Positions 1-8,169 of a stretch of DNA of 27,364 bases are shown piece after piece. The position numbers and the translations under genes are program-made. Numbering within the stretch: the first letter of the stretch is position 1; each line of letters begins with the position of its first letter. The stretch comes from Dehalococcoidia bacterium (GTDB lineage Bacteria > Chloroflexota > Dehalococcoidia > GIF9 > AB-539-J10), in assembly GCA_030603485.1 (NCBI GenBank), contig JAUVXS010000003.1, forward strand, positions 1 to 27,364, read 5' to 3'. The notes beneath the pieces were generated by a model. That model was not told the origin of the DNA. It searched no databases and was given only the letters and a program-made list of their open reading frames with translations.

Positions 1-639
1 CAATGGTGTGGACCAATATGGAAGTTGGTGGATGCTATAGATGATTATATTCCGCTACCACAGAGGGAAAGGGATAAACCTTTCCTGATGCCAGTAGAAG
101 ATGTGTTCAGTATCAAAGGACGGGGGACTGTGCCCACAGGCCGAATAGAACGAGGGGTGATCAAAGCCGGTAACGAAGTAGAGATAGTGGGGTTAAAAGA
201 GACGAAGAAGATAGTGGTGGTTAGCTTAGAGATGTTCCATAAGACCATGAACGAAGCAGAAGCTGGCGATGCTGTTGGAGTGCTATTGCGAGGCATAGAT
301 CGAGATGAAATAGAGCGGGGTCAGGTTCTAGCAGCGCCAGGCACGGTCAAGCCTCATACCGAAGCTGAGGCCGAAGTATATATTTTAACCAAGGAAGAAG
401 GCGGCAGGCACACACCTTTCTTCAATGGTTATAAGCCCCAGTTTTATATCAGAACTCTGGATGTTACGGGCGAAATAACTCTTCCTGAGGGTGTGGAGAT
501 GGCTATGCCCGGTGACAGCCTGGCTCACATGAAGATTAAGACCATTTACCCCGTAGCTATGGAGGAGGGATTACGCTTTGCTATCAGGGAGGGTGGTAGG
601 ACAGTCGGTGCTGGCGTGATTAGCAAGATTATCGCATAA
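1..639 (+). CDS. tuf: Elongation factor Tu, C-terminal half (open at left edge)
   Basis: EF-Tu is the GTPase that delivers aminoacyl-tRNA to the ribosome in the cytoplasm. The frame is open to the first base of the window, so the gene starts outside it. About 212 codons remain of a usual length near 400, covering the end of the G domain and all of domains 2 and 3. Diagnostic stretches are FSIKGRGTVPTGRIERG (start of domain 2), EMFHKTMNEAEAGDAVGVLLRG, HTEAEAEVYILTKEEGGRHTPF and the C-terminal GLRFAIREGGRTVGAGVI. It ends in TAA and is followed 46 bases later by rpmG, the standard order in many bacteria. No tRNA gene is visible in the gap. Confidence 0.97.
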   Translation, partial: QWCGPIWKLVDAIDDYIPLPQRERDKPFLMPVEDVFSIKGRGTVPTGRIERGVIKAGNEVEIVGLKETKKIVVVSLEMFHKTMNEAEAGDAVGVLLRGIDRDEIERGQVLAAPGTVKPHTEAEAEVYILTKEEGGRHTPFFNGYKPQFYIRTLDVTGEITLPEGVEMAMPGDSLAHMKIKTIYPVAMEEGLRFAIREGGRTVGAGVISKIIA

Positions 640-685
640 ATCATAAATATTGACTCCTACGCACTTTGTAAATTTTTAAATAGAC

Positions 686-856
686 GTGGCTAAAAAGAAG
701 GGCGATTTACGCGTAATTATCCACCTAGCTTGCAGTCAATGTTTGCGGAGAACATATACTACGACAAAGAACAAGAAGAATGATCCGCAACGGCTGGAGT
801 TGAATAAGTATTGCCCTTATTGTCGTGGCTATATTATGCATCGAGAAACCAAGTAA
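686..856 (+). CDS. rpmG: 50S ribosomal protein L33
   Basis: This 56-codon gene encodes L33, a small protein of the large ribosomal subunit. It starts at GTG with VAKKKGDLRVIIHLACSQC and ends with GYIMHRETK. Two CxxC pairs (CSQC and CPYC) form the zinc-ribbon type of L33. The invariant basic, Thr-rich middle (RRTYTTTKNKKN) and the KYCPYC segment support the call. There is no strong Shine-Dalgarno before the GTG; I chose it because the protein start aligns with the family. It lies between tuf and secE, with secE beginning three bases after its stop. Confidence 0.93.
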   Translation: MAKKKGDLRVIIHLACSQCLRRTYTTTKNKKNDPQRLELNKYCPYCRGYIMHRETK

Positions 857-859
857 CTT

Positions 860-1087
860 ATGACAACTCACGCTAAGAAAGCGAGTGCTAAGTCCGCTCC
901 GGCTAAAAAATCGAGGTTCAGTTTCTTTACCGAGGTAATAGCTGAACTGCGAAAAGCGCACTGGCCAACAAGGCAGGAAGCTTTGAGGTTGAGTCTCTTA
1001 GTGCTCGTTGTGTGTGCTGTTGTAGGAGCCATTTTAGGTGCTTTAGATTGGGCTTTTACACAACTATTTTTGCTTGTAAGTGGTTAG
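860..1087 (+). CDS. secE: Preprotein translocase subunit SecE
   Basis: SecE is the small membrane subunit of the SecYEG protein-export channel. The 75-residue product has a basic Lys/Ala/Ser-rich N-terminus, then the conserved amphipathic segment FFTEVIAELRKAHWPTRQEA, then a single hydrophobic segment at about residues 45-72. The single-TM short form is typical of most bacteria outside the gamma-proteobacteria. It starts three bases after rpmG and ends six bases before nusG, so translation is probably coupled in this operon. Confidence 0.93.
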   Translation: MTTHAKKASAKSAPAKKSRFSFFTEVIAELRKAHWPTRQEALRLSLLVLVVCAVVGAILGALDWAFTQLFLLVSG

Positions 1088-1093
1088 TAGTCA

Positions 1094-1621
1094 ATGGTTG
1101 ATGGAGAATGGTACTTATTATACGTCTCTTCCGGTCATGAAGAGCAGGCCAGGAGGAATTTAGAACAGCGTATCAAATATATGGATGTGGGTGATAAGAT
1201 ATTTGATGTGGTGATACCCACAACTAAAGAGATTGAAATCAAAGCTGGAAAGCGGCATACGATGACTAAGAAAGCTTTCCCAGGCTATATCATGGTAAAT
1301 ATGAGATTAGACGAGTATAGCTGGGACATAGTACGCAACACCCCTGGGGTCGCTGGCTTTGTGAGTGCTGGTACCAAACCTGTTCCTTTACCTGAACAAG
1401 AGGCGGATGCCATCCTGCGACGCATGGACGAAGCTCCTACCGAGGTTAAAATGACTTTTAAGGAAAAAGATAGTGTACGTGTAACGAGTGGGCCTTTTAT
1501 TGACTTCATCGGCAAAGTGGAGCAAGTTAATCTGAACAAAGGTAAGGCAATAGTTTTATTATCGCTCTTCGGCCGGGAAACGCCTGTGGAATTAGACCTC
1601 CTGGGGATAGAAAGGATATAA
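1094..1621 (+). CDS. nusG: Transcription termination/antitermination protein NusG
   Basis: NusG binds RNA polymerase to modulate pausing and links it to Rho or the ribosome. The 175-residue protein has the N-terminal NGN domain (WYLLYVSSGHEEQARRNLEQRI; FPGYIMVNMRLDEYSWDIVRNTPGVAGFV) to about residue 100. The C-terminal KOW domain (residues 120-175) contains KDSVRVTSGPFIDFIGKVEQV and ends in the short strand VELDLLGIERI. Length is normal for the family. The secE-nusG pairing upstream of rplK is one of the most conserved gene orders in bacteria. Confidence 0.96.
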   Translation: MVDGEWYLLYVSSGHEEQARRNLEQRIKYMDVGDKIFDVVIPTTKEIEIKAGKRHTMTKKAFPGYIMVNMRLDEYSWDIVRNTPGVAGFVSAGTKPVPLPEQEADAILRRMDEAPTEVKMTFKEKDSVRVTSGPFIDFIGKVEQVNLNKGKAIVLLSLFGRETPVELDLLGIERI

Positions 1622-1665
1622 CGCCTGAGTAAGAGCCCATAACGCAATAAAAGAGGGAATCAGTA

Positions 1666-2088
1666 ATGGCGAAGAAGGTTAAAACGATCATTAAGTTGCA
1701 GATACCTGCAGGTAAAGCTACTCCGGCACCACCTGTGGGACCTGCTTTAGGTCAACATGGTATTAATATCATGGCTTTTTGTAAGGACTATAATGAGCGA
1801 ACTGCTTCCCAAGAAGGTTTCATCATTCCTGCTGAGATAACTGTATATGAGGATCGCTCCTTTAGCTTTGTGACCAAGATGCCACCTGTTTCTGAGCTGT
1901 TCCGGCGCGCTTTGGGAGGAGAACAGGGTGGCGGTAATACCGGAAGCGAGAAAATAGGCAAGATAAGTAAAGATACAGTTTATGAGATCGCGCGGAATAA
2001 AATGAAGGACCTCAATACGACTGATATTGATAAGGCAGCAAGCATTGTTGCTGGCACGGCTCGGAGCATGGGAGTTGAGGTAGAATAA
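1666..2088 (+). CDS. rplK: 50S ribosomal protein L11
   Basis: L11 binds 23S rRNA at the GTPase-associated centre together with L10. The 140-residue product starts MAKKVKTIIKLQIPAGKATP and contains the family signature GPALGQHGINIMAFCKDYN near residues 26-45. The C-terminal rRNA-binding domain includes KMKDLNTTDIDKAASIVAGTARSMG. The ATG follows an AGAGGGAAT stretch that can act as a ribosome binding site. Length and both domains are complete. Confidence 0.97.
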   Translation: MAKKVKTIIKLQIPAGKATPAPPVGPALGQHGINIMAFCKDYNERTASQEGFIIPAEITVYEDRSFSFVTKMPPVSELFRRALGGEQGGGNTGSEKIGKISKDTVYEIARNKMKDLNTTDIDKAASIVAGTARSMGVEVE

Positions 2089-2132
2089 ATTCAGGTTCTT
2101 AAAAGTCTGTAGGATTTTGAGGATATAAATAA

Positions 2133-2855
2133 GTGGAAAAACATGGTAAGAAATATCAGGAAGCTAGTAAACTTGTAGACAAATCAAGGACCTATTCCGC
2201 TGAAGAAGCGATTGAATTAGCCAAGAAGGCTTCCTACGTTAAATTTGATGAAACCGTTGAACTCCATTTGAAGATGGGAGTCGATCCTCGGAGTGCTGAC
2301 CAACAAGTGCGTGGTGTAGTTTTACTGCCTAATGGACTGGGGAAGAAGACACGAGTGCTCGTCTTTACCCAGGGTGAGGGTATAAAGTTGGCGGAGGAAG
2401 CAGGTGCTGACTATGTTGGAGCAGACGAGCTTATTAAACAAATTGAAGGTGGCTGGCTTGAATTTGATGTATCTATTGCCACATCTGACATGATGCCCAA
2501 AGTAGCCAAGCTCGGTCGTATTTTGGGGCGGCGAGGTTTGCTGCCCAATCCCAAGGCTGGCACCGTAGTACCGCCTCAAGATTTAGCCCGAGTTGTGAAT
2601 GAAGCTCGTAAGGGCAGAAGTGAATTTCGTTTGGATAGAACAGCTATTATCCATTTGCCCATTGGCAAAATCAGTTTTGACAAAGACAAGATCCTGGAAA
2701 ACCTGGCAGCGGTGGTCGAAGCTATTGTTAAAGCAAAGCCAAGTGGGGCTAAAGGGCAGTATATCAGAAGCGCGTTCCTGTCTACCAGCATGGGGCCAGG
2801 ATTCAAACTGGATATTACATCCGTACTTGCTGCGTCAAGTCTTTTAACCAGATAA
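2133..2855 (+). CDS. rplA: 50S ribosomal protein L1
   Basis: L1 forms the mobile L1 stalk near the ribosomal E site and in many bacteria represses translation of its own rplKA mRNA. The 240-residue protein starts at GTG (VEKHGKKYQEASKLVD). It contains FDETVELHLKMGVDPRSADQQVRGVVLLPNGLGK, then MMPKVAKLGRILGRRGLLPNPKAGTV, then the C-terminal YIRSAFLSTSMGPGFKLD. It is full length, with a slightly extended tail (TSVLAASSLLTR). It is the last ribosomal gene in the run: rplJ, the usual next gene, is not present and a transposase remnant begins within about 15 bases. Confidence 0.96.
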   Translation: MEKHGKKYQEASKLVDKSRTYSAEEAIELAKKASYVKFDETVELHLKMGVDPRSADQQVRGVVLLPNGLGKKTRVLVFTQGEGIKLAEEAGADYVGADELIKQIEGGWLEFDVSIATSDMMPKVAKLGRILGRRGLLPNPKAGTVVPPQDLARVVNEARKGRSEFRLDRTAIIHLPIGKISFDKDKILENLAAVVEAIVKAKPSGAKGQYIRSAFLSTSMGPGFKLDITSVLAASSLLTR

Positions 2856-2868
2856 CCTGAATTCTTAA

Positions 2869-3159
2869 ATTCTAGGGATACTATACCTGTTTCTTGATCC
2901 TGTGTGTGCCAGACCTGTAAAAAAGCCTTTTGAATATCCATGGAGCAGTGCTCATGCGCACATGCCAGAAGAAGATGACAATCTTGCGAAGGTTTATCCA
3001 TTATCTGCAATAGTGCATGATTGGAGGGAATTTCTCTCATGGGCAGTATTAGAAAAGAAGGTAAAGGAACTGCGAAGTCATGAAAGTAACGGAAGACCGT
3101 TAGGGAGTGATAGGGTTGTAGAAAAACTTGAAGATGAACTTGGTCGGGCTGTGAGGTAA
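2869..3159 (+). pseudogene. C-terminal remnant of a REP-associated (Y1-type) transposase
   Basis: The frame carries a DPVCARPVKKPFEYPWSSAHAH segment, which corresponds to the NPVRAxxVxxPxxYPWSSxxAH block near the C-terminus of REP-associated tyrosine transposases (RAYT, COG1943 type). It ends with HESNGRPLGSDRVVEKLEDELGR, the usual distal motif. The N-terminal domain holding the HUH metal site and the catalytic tyrosine is missing, so this piece cannot transpose. A first possible start (GTG at 2902) would give 85 residues, but the homology already begins upstream of it without a start codon. The frame opens beside a degenerate copy (about 2871-2898) of the GGGACACCATAC repeat found elsewhere in this window. 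I infer a deletion derivative of an inserted element. Confidence 0.75.
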
Positions 3160-3199
3160 TATCTTCCAGGAGAGTTCGATGCCGAATTTCATTTGATAG

Positions 3200-4195
3200 T
3201 TAAAGGCCCATGCCAGCAGAGAGGGAAAAAACTTTGTCAGCTACCCATCTCCCGTAACGGTCATGCCTTCCCGCACTCACCTTTGACAGCTCAGGTCGTG
3301 CGGCCACCCAGCCGACACTGGCCAGGGCCCTGACCAGTAAAAACAGTGACAGCAGACCAGCTGACTTCTTTTCGAGCCGTCTGACCTGTCGATAGCCTTC
3401 GAATACAGCTTCCACCATCTCGGGGAAACGTGGATGGTCCTGGTAATGAAACAGTCCCACCGCCAGCTCATACATGTGCCACCCAAACCCGGCATCATCA
3501 AAATCGATGACGTGCAGATGTTCGCCATTGATGACCAGGTTCCTCGGGTGCAGGTCGGCGTGGATCATGCTGTAATTGTCCGAATCTGTATTCAGCCGCG
3601 CCAGCAGCTTATAAACTGCTTCTCGCAGGTGTTCGAATCTTTTCCGTTCATCTGAGGTGAGGGTCGGTGCTGCCCAGAAAGGTCCCCAGAAAGGCTTTTT
3701 CCCCATGAATCCTTCTGCGTCCAGCGAGTGACGCGTAAATCCCGGAGGTGGCTTCCATTTTGATGCCTGGTTATGTATTCGGGCAGCCATATCGCCCATT
3801 CGTATGAAATGGATCGTGAAATCCTCGCTGCGGGCAATGATACGGCCCATTATTTCACCATCAACCCACTGATTCATGCTTGCGTAGCGGGCTTCACCGC
3901 TCACGTTGTCCCTGACCAGTACATGATCGTTGCCGTCAGAGGCCGGAACCTGGACGGGTGTGCTGATGCCGTATTCGGATAAAGCACGCGTCCACTGACA
4001 TTCGGATATAAGCTCCGGAAGATTGTGATACCACGAACGGTGCAGACATAGCCGCAGTACCTTGCCATCACCGGCATCGACACGAAATACGATATTTTCT
4101 GTGACCGATACCAATTCGTGCTTAGCTGACTGAAATTCCCAAGCTTCGAGCGCTTGGTGAGCCATCGCCTCGACATCGATATCAGCTATTTCCAT
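3200..4195 (-). CDS. APH-fold small-molecule kinase (SrkA/choline-kinase-like)
   Basis: The 331-residue protein has the aminoglycoside phosphotransferase (APH) kinase fold. Visible motifs are the catalytic loop IHADLHPRNLVI (residues 211-222; Asp214 as base, Asn219 binding Mg) and the metal-binding IDFDDAG (Asp231). The N-lobe begins around ENIVFRVDAGDGKVLRL. No signal peptide is seen. Its ATG overlaps the last 14 bases of the upstream PLP-enzyme gene, so the two are translationally coupled. In animals and some bacteria this fold (hydroxylysine kinase, ethanolamine kinase) partners with class-III PLP phospho-lyases, and I infer that it phosphorylates an amino alcohol or hydroxy-amino acid for the neighbour. 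A stress-response Ser/Thr kinase role (SrkA-like) is the main alternative. Confidence 0.82.
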   Translation of the reverse strand: MEIADIDVEAMAHQALEAWEFQSAKHELVSVTENIVFRVDAGDGKVLRLCLHRSWYHNLPELISECQWTRALSEYGISTPVQVPASDGNDHVLVRDNVSGEARYASMNQWVDGEIMGRIIARSEDFTIHFIRMGDMAARIHNQASKWKPPPGFTRHSLDAEGFMGKKPFWGPFWAAPTLTSDERKRFEHLREAVYKLLARLNTDSDNYSMIHADLHPRNLVINGEHLHVIDFDDAGFGWHMYELAVGLFHYQDHPRFPEMVEAVFEGYRQVRRLEKKSAGLLSLFLLVRALASVGWVAARPELSKVSAGRHDRYGRWVADKVFSLSAGMGL

Positions 4196-5465
4196 ACATA
4201 TCCTGCAACACTTCGTCTAACGCGTCAACGAATGTATCCGCATGTTGCCGGGCAAAGACCAGCGGAGGACGTATCTTCAAAACGTTGCCGAGGGCGCCGG
4301 CATTGGCTACGAGGAAACCTTTGTCCTTGAGACGGTTGGCGGCTTCCGCCGCACCACGCTTGTCCGGAGTCTTGGTGGTACGGTCACTGACCCACTCCAG
4401 GCCGACGAACAATCCGTGGCCCCTTATATCAGCAATTGAATCATAGCGTGCCGGCAGAGGCGCCAGCCGGCTGCGTAGGTAAGCGCCCACATCCGCCGAG
4501 TTTTCGCAGAGCTTTTCCTTCTCGAGGACATCGAGCACGGCATTTCCTACCGCAGCTTGCAGGGGGCTGGATGCAAAGGTGTTGAAGTACCGTGTAGATG
4601 CCCGAAACAGGTTGACCAGATCCTCGCTGGCTATGACACCGGCGAGTGGGAACCCGTTTCCCAGCGGTTTGCCCATAGAAACGATATCCGGAATAAATCC
4701 CGTGACTTCATAACCCCACCAGCGACCTGACCTGCACAGTCCAGCCTGGACCTCATCGGCAATGAACAAGCCCCCTGCCTCTCTCACCATCTCCACAGCC
4801 CGCGGCATGAAACCCGCAGGGATATTCGGCAGTCCTTCGTTCGCAAGTATTGAGCAGACCAGCATACCTGCAAGCTTGATGCCAGCTGCTGCGAATTCTT
4901 CGATTACCCGCCGGACTTCAGCGAGGTATAGCTCGGTCAGTTCTGCCTCACTCACTCCTGCTTGGAGTGGGCGATAGGTTTGGGGAAACGGTATGCTCCG
5001 GACTTCACCCTTACCGCCCACGGGTGTATGGGTCAATTTGCGGATTTCCTCACTGTTGCCATGGTAAGCCGCATCGGTGCAGATGATGCCGCGACCGCCG
5101 GTTGAGCAGCGCGCTATCATAATCGCCACTTCATTAGCCTCGGTGCCGGTACATGTGAAGACGGTGGTTGTCAGTGATTTATCGTGGTGAAATGCAAGTC
5201 GTTCCGCATATTTCACGATGGACTCGTGAAGATAGCGACTGTGCACGTTCAGTGTACCGGCCTGCTTGAGCATCGCCTCGACCACATGCGGGTGCGCGTG
5301 GCCGACACAGGGTACATTGTTGTACATATCGATATACCGTTTGCCGGTGTCATCAAACAGGTACACACCTTCTCCACGTATGATATTGATTGGTTCACGA
5401 TAGAATAACGGCGCACCTTTCCCCAGCGCCTTTTCCCGCCGGGCGAGTAACTCCTTATTATTCAT
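4182..5465 (-). CDS. Class-III PLP-dependent aminotransferase / phospho-lyase family enzyme
   Basis: The 427-residue protein is a complete fold-type I class-III PLP enzyme. It shows GTEAN (107-111) for the cofactor phosphate, IADEVQAGLCRSGRWWG with Asp237 for the pyridine nitrogen, and SMGKPLGNGFPLAGV with Lys266 as the Schiff-base lysine. The N-terminal YNNVPCVGHAHPHVVEAM and KPLGNG segments resemble the ethanolamine-phosphate / phosphohydroxylysine phospho-lyase branch (AGXT2L type) more than ordinary omega-transaminases. It lies between a flavoprotein gene (14-base gap) and an APH-fold kinase (14-base overlap). Together these suggest kinase plus phospho-lyase chemistry that gives an aldehyde, ammonia and phosphate. 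A normal transaminase using a hydroxylated amine remains possible. It stops at TGA inside the kinase gene. Confidence 0.85.
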   Translation of the reverse strand: MNNKELLARREKALGKGAPLFYREPINIIRGEGVYLFDDTGKRYIDMYNNVPCVGHAHPHVVEAMLKQAGTLNVHSRYLHESIVKYAERLAFHHDKSLTTTVFTCTGTEANEVAIMIARCSTGGRGIICTDAAYHGNSEEIRKLTHTPVGGKGEVRSIPFPQTYRPLQAGVSEAELTELYLAEVRRVIEEFAAAGIKLAGMLVCSILANEGLPNIPAGFMPRAVEMVREAGGLFIADEVQAGLCRSGRWWGYEVTGFIPDIVSMGKPLGNGFPLAGVIASEDLVNLFRASTRYFNTFASSPLQAAVGNAVLDVLEKEKLCENSADVGAYLRSRLAPLPARYDSIADIRGHGLFVGLEWVSDRTTKTPDKRGAAEAANRLKDKGFLVANAGALGNVLKIRPPLVFARQHADTFVDALDEVLQDMYGNS

Positions 5466-5479
5466 ACAATATTATCTAA

Positions 5480-6061
5480 TTAATGGCTCACTAGCCGTTT
5501 CCCAAGTTCTTCAGCTTCCCACATCAAGGTTTCATTATTCTCAATCTCACCGGCCTTCAGTGCACTGCCGTACACCATACCTACGATCTTTGATCTTGTG
5601 TAACTGAAAGCATCTTGAAATGTTCGCAACGCATTCACACACCCGGATCTGACCGGATCAACATCCCCGTAACTCATCGCGATGGCGATCCGTTTACCCG
5701 CAAAAGGATTCTTTGCATAAGCAGGGAGTGCATAACAGCGATCCATAAATATCTTTGTCTGTGCGGACATTGTAAACCAATAAACAGGGCTGGCAATAAC
5801 CCAGGCGTCTGCCTTTATTAACTTCGGATATATTTCCTGCATGTCGTCTTCGATCGCACATCCTTTGCTATCATGCTTTTGACAAGTGTCACAACCCCTG
5901 CAGGGGCTGATTTCCAGGTCTTGAAGAAACAGAGTTTCCACTTCCGCGCTAGTGGATTTTGCCCCTCGCGAAATCCGGTCTGCCAGGGTGGAGCTATTTC
6001 CCATTCTCCTCGGACTACCCAGGATGACCAATACTTGTTTAGTTCCTGCTTTGTCTTCCAA
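5480..6061 (-). CDS. Iron-sulfur flavoprotein / NADPH-dependent FMN reductase family protein
   Basis: The 193-residue protein has a flavodoxin-like fold. It has an N-terminal FMN phosphate loop (LGSPRRMGNSSTLADRI, about residues 14-30) and the SPVYWFTMSAQTKIFMDR segment (about 90-107). A compact cysteine motif CRGCDTCQKHDSKGC (Cys54, 57, 60, 68; CX2CX2CX7C) matches the 4Fe-4S motif of archaeal and anaerobe iron-sulfur flavoproteins. The start is TTG, chosen because an AGGAGG lies nine bases upstream. It is the first gene of a three-gene minus-strand operon with the PLP enzyme and the kinase. It probably transfers electrons from a reduced carrier to an unknown acceptor. Confidence 0.85.
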   Translation of the reverse strand: MEDKAGTKQVLVILGSPRRMGNSSTLADRISRGAKSTSAEVETLFLQDLEISPCRGCDTCQKHDSKGCAIEDDMQEIYPKLIKADAWVIASPVYWFTMSAQTKIFMDRCYALPAYAKNPFAGKRIAIAMSYGDVDPVRSGCVNALRTFQDAFSYTRSKIVGMVYGSALKAGEIENNETLMWEAEELGKRLVSH

Positions 6062-6561
6062 TGTCCTTACCTCCTAATCATATTCGGGCCTTTTGATTTT
6101 CGAAAACCGCTTTTTCAAATTTAGATTTTAAGCCAACAACATTCAAAGTGTACAATAGCCTGCAAGCCAGCTTAAATTCGCTTCCCTTCTATCCTGTGAA
6201 TCATCTTGAGAGGATTTCAAGCAAACACATAGTCTGGGTCAAGGCGGTAGGTTTTCTCCCCGTGTTCTTCAGCCTTTTCCATATTTCCCAGCATAAACAT
6301 GGCAGTGGCAGGGTTCATACTCTTTCCAAAGAGAGTACTACTGTTGAAATGATACCATACGGAGGAGGGTAATTCCCAACAATCTGGCTTGTATTCTATT
6401 TTCTTTGCATTCGCAGTTGGGAAAAACATGAACTTCTGAGCTGGTTGTGAGGCGGAATATGCCGAAATTATGCTATTATTGTCAAACTCAAGGAAGAGTG
6501 AAATCAACTCACGACGAGTTGATATCGAGATTCCTCACTACCAATCTGAAGGGAGGAGATT
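6062..6561. other. Divergent intergenic region, no confident gene
   Basis: This 500-base stretch separates the minus-strand flavoprotein operon from the plus-strand amidase and should hold both promoters. A minus-strand frame at 6507-6217 (96 codons, TTG start without a clear ribosome binding site) ends in a protein-like tail (MNPATAMFMLGNMEKAEEH, then YRLDPDYVFA). It may be the remnant of a small domain, but I do not recognise it and do not call it a gene. An inverted repeat near the amidase is listed separately. Confidence 0.5.
6503..6523. promoter_or_regulatory. Operator-like inverted repeat upstream of amidase
   Basis: ATCAACTC and its perfect complement GAGTTGAT are separated by five bases (ACGAC), giving a 21-base palindrome with 8-base arms. 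It lies 38 bases before the amidase ATG, a normal place for a repressor or activator site. There is no T-run after it, so a terminator is unlikely. The regulator is not in this window. Confidence 0.5.
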
Positions 6562-8034
6562 ATGAGCCAGGTGACTCTTAAGTCGGCAACTGAATTAGCC
6601 AAGGCAATCAGGGACAAGCGTATCGGGTCTGCCGAATTGCTGGAGCTATATATTGAACGATACGAACTCTTCAATCCCGGCATCAACGCCATTGTTGCAA
6701 CTGACCTTGAAACTGCACGCAAACGGGCTAGAGAGGCTGATAAGGCGACCGCAAAGGGTGAAAACTGGGGGCCTCTTCACGGATTACCCATGACGATTAA
6801 AGATACCATGCAAGTAGCAGGAATGCCCTGCACCTGGGGTTCACCAGAATTAAAGTCTTTTGTGCCCCGCAGAAATGCCGCGACGGTGCAGTCGCTGATT
6901 GAAGCGGGTGTCGTGATTTTTGGCAAAACCAACGTGCCTTTGTTTGGCCTGGACTTTCAAAGTTTCAATGAAGTCTACGGCCAAACCAATAACCCCTGGG
7001 ATCTGAACCGCACACCAGGCGGTTCATCCGGCGGTGCTGCAGCGGCATTGGCAGCCGGTCTAACCGGCCTTGAAATCGGCAGTGATATCGGCGGATCAAT
7101 CCGGGCGCCGTCCCATTATTGCGGCGTATACGGTCATAAATCGACTTTCGGAATAATATCGCCGTTGGGTCAAGTGCCACCGCTGCTACGTGAGTTTACG
7201 GGAGATTATACAACCGCGAACGATCTTACTGTTTCCGGTCCCCTGGCACGAAGTGCTGATGACCTTGATCTGGTGATGAGGCTCATCGTTAAATCTCCAA
7301 TGTTCCAGCGTAAAGCGATCAACATCGAGTTACCTCCACCAAGAAAGAAAACGCTGAAGGAATATAAAATGGGTGTATGGCTCGATGATGCCGCTTATCC
7401 TGTTGATGCGAGTGTTGGAGACTGCCTGCAGCAAGCAACTGATCGACTCATAACCGCAGGGGTATCGGTAACCGATAAGCATCCGGATATCAATTTTGTT
7501 GATAGCGACCGGGTTTATCGAGACCTGCTGAACCTTGCCACCGTTATGGCTATTCCTCCGGAAGACTTCGAGCGTATGAAAGAAAGAGCTGCTACTTCTT
7601 CTCCAGATGACAGGTCCAACTATACGATTTTTGCAAGAACGGTCACCAGTACTCATCGCTACTGGCAGGAATTGAATTATCAACGCACGATATTGCGCCA
7701 GAAATGGGCTGATTATTTTGAGGATGTTGACGTGCTACTGTGTCCGGTAACACGGGTCCCGGCTTTCCCGCATGATCATACGGAAATCGGAAAGCGTGTT
7801 TTGCACATAAACAAAAGGGATATACCCTGTCTTGATGCTCTTCTGCCATGGGTCGGTCTGGCAACGGTTGCCTATTTGCCTGCGACTATAGCTCCTGTTG
7901 GTTTAACTGAGGACAAGTTACCCGTTGGCATTCAAATAATCGGGCCTTATCTTGAAGACCACACACCGATCCACGTAGCTAAACTAATGGAAGCTGTGAT
8001 CGGAGGATTTACCCCGCCGCCCGCATTTTCATAG
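6562..8034 (+). CDS. Amidase signature family hydrolase (GatA-like)
   Basis: The 490-residue enzyme belongs to the amidase signature family, which hydrolyses C-N amide bonds with a Ser-cisSer-Lys triad. All three residues are visible: Lys80 in PMTIKDT, Ser155 in TPGGSSGGAAAA and Ser179 in GSDIGGSIRAPS. The 24-residue spacing of the two serines is the same as in known family members. The ATG follows GGGAGGAG at good spacing. There is no signal peptide. The gene stands alone rather than with gatB/gatC, so it is more likely a catabolic amidase than the tRNA amidotransferase subunit. The class-III aminotransferase 135 bases downstream may use an amine released by this reaction, which is inference from position. 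Confidence 0.92.
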   Translation: MSQVTLKSATELAKAIRDKRIGSAELLELYIERYELFNPGINAIVATDLETARKRAREADKATAKGENWGPLHGLPMTIKDTMQVAGMPCTWGSPELKSFVPRRNAATVQSLIEAGVVIFGKTNVPLFGLDFQSFNEVYGQTNNPWDLNRTPGGSSGGAAAALAAGLTGLEIGSDIGGSIRAPSHYCGVYGHKSTFGIISPLGQVPPLLREFTGDYTTANDLTVSGPLARSADDLDLVMRLIVKSPMFQRKAINIELPPPRKKTLKEYKMGVWLDDAAYPVDASVGDCLQQATDRLITAGVSVTDKHPDINFVDSDRVYRDLLNLATVMAIPPEDFERMKERAATSSPDDRSNYTIFARTVTSTHRYWQELNYQRTILRQKWADYFEDVDVLLCPVTRVPAFPHDHTEIGKRVLHINKRDIPCLDALLPWVGLATVAYLPATIAPVGLTEDKLPVGIQIIGPYLEDHTPIHVAKLMEAVIGGFTPPPAFS

Positions 8035-8169
8035 TGGGTATGTTATCGTGTCCCCGGGAATATTGATTCAATTTTGAGGGGTTACAAGAACGTTACAACA
8101 AACCTTGAAGATAGCCAGTGACCAGCACTTTTGTCAATAAACCTATCACAAAGTAATAAAGGAGGTAAG

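Noticed and set aside
640..685. tRNA gene between tuf and rpmG, common in other bacteria
   Set aside because: The gap is only 46 bases and has no cloverleaf.
6217..6507. 96-codon minus-strand frame in the divergent gap
   Set aside because: TTG start without a ribosome site and no recognisable domain; kept only as a note in the intergenic entry.
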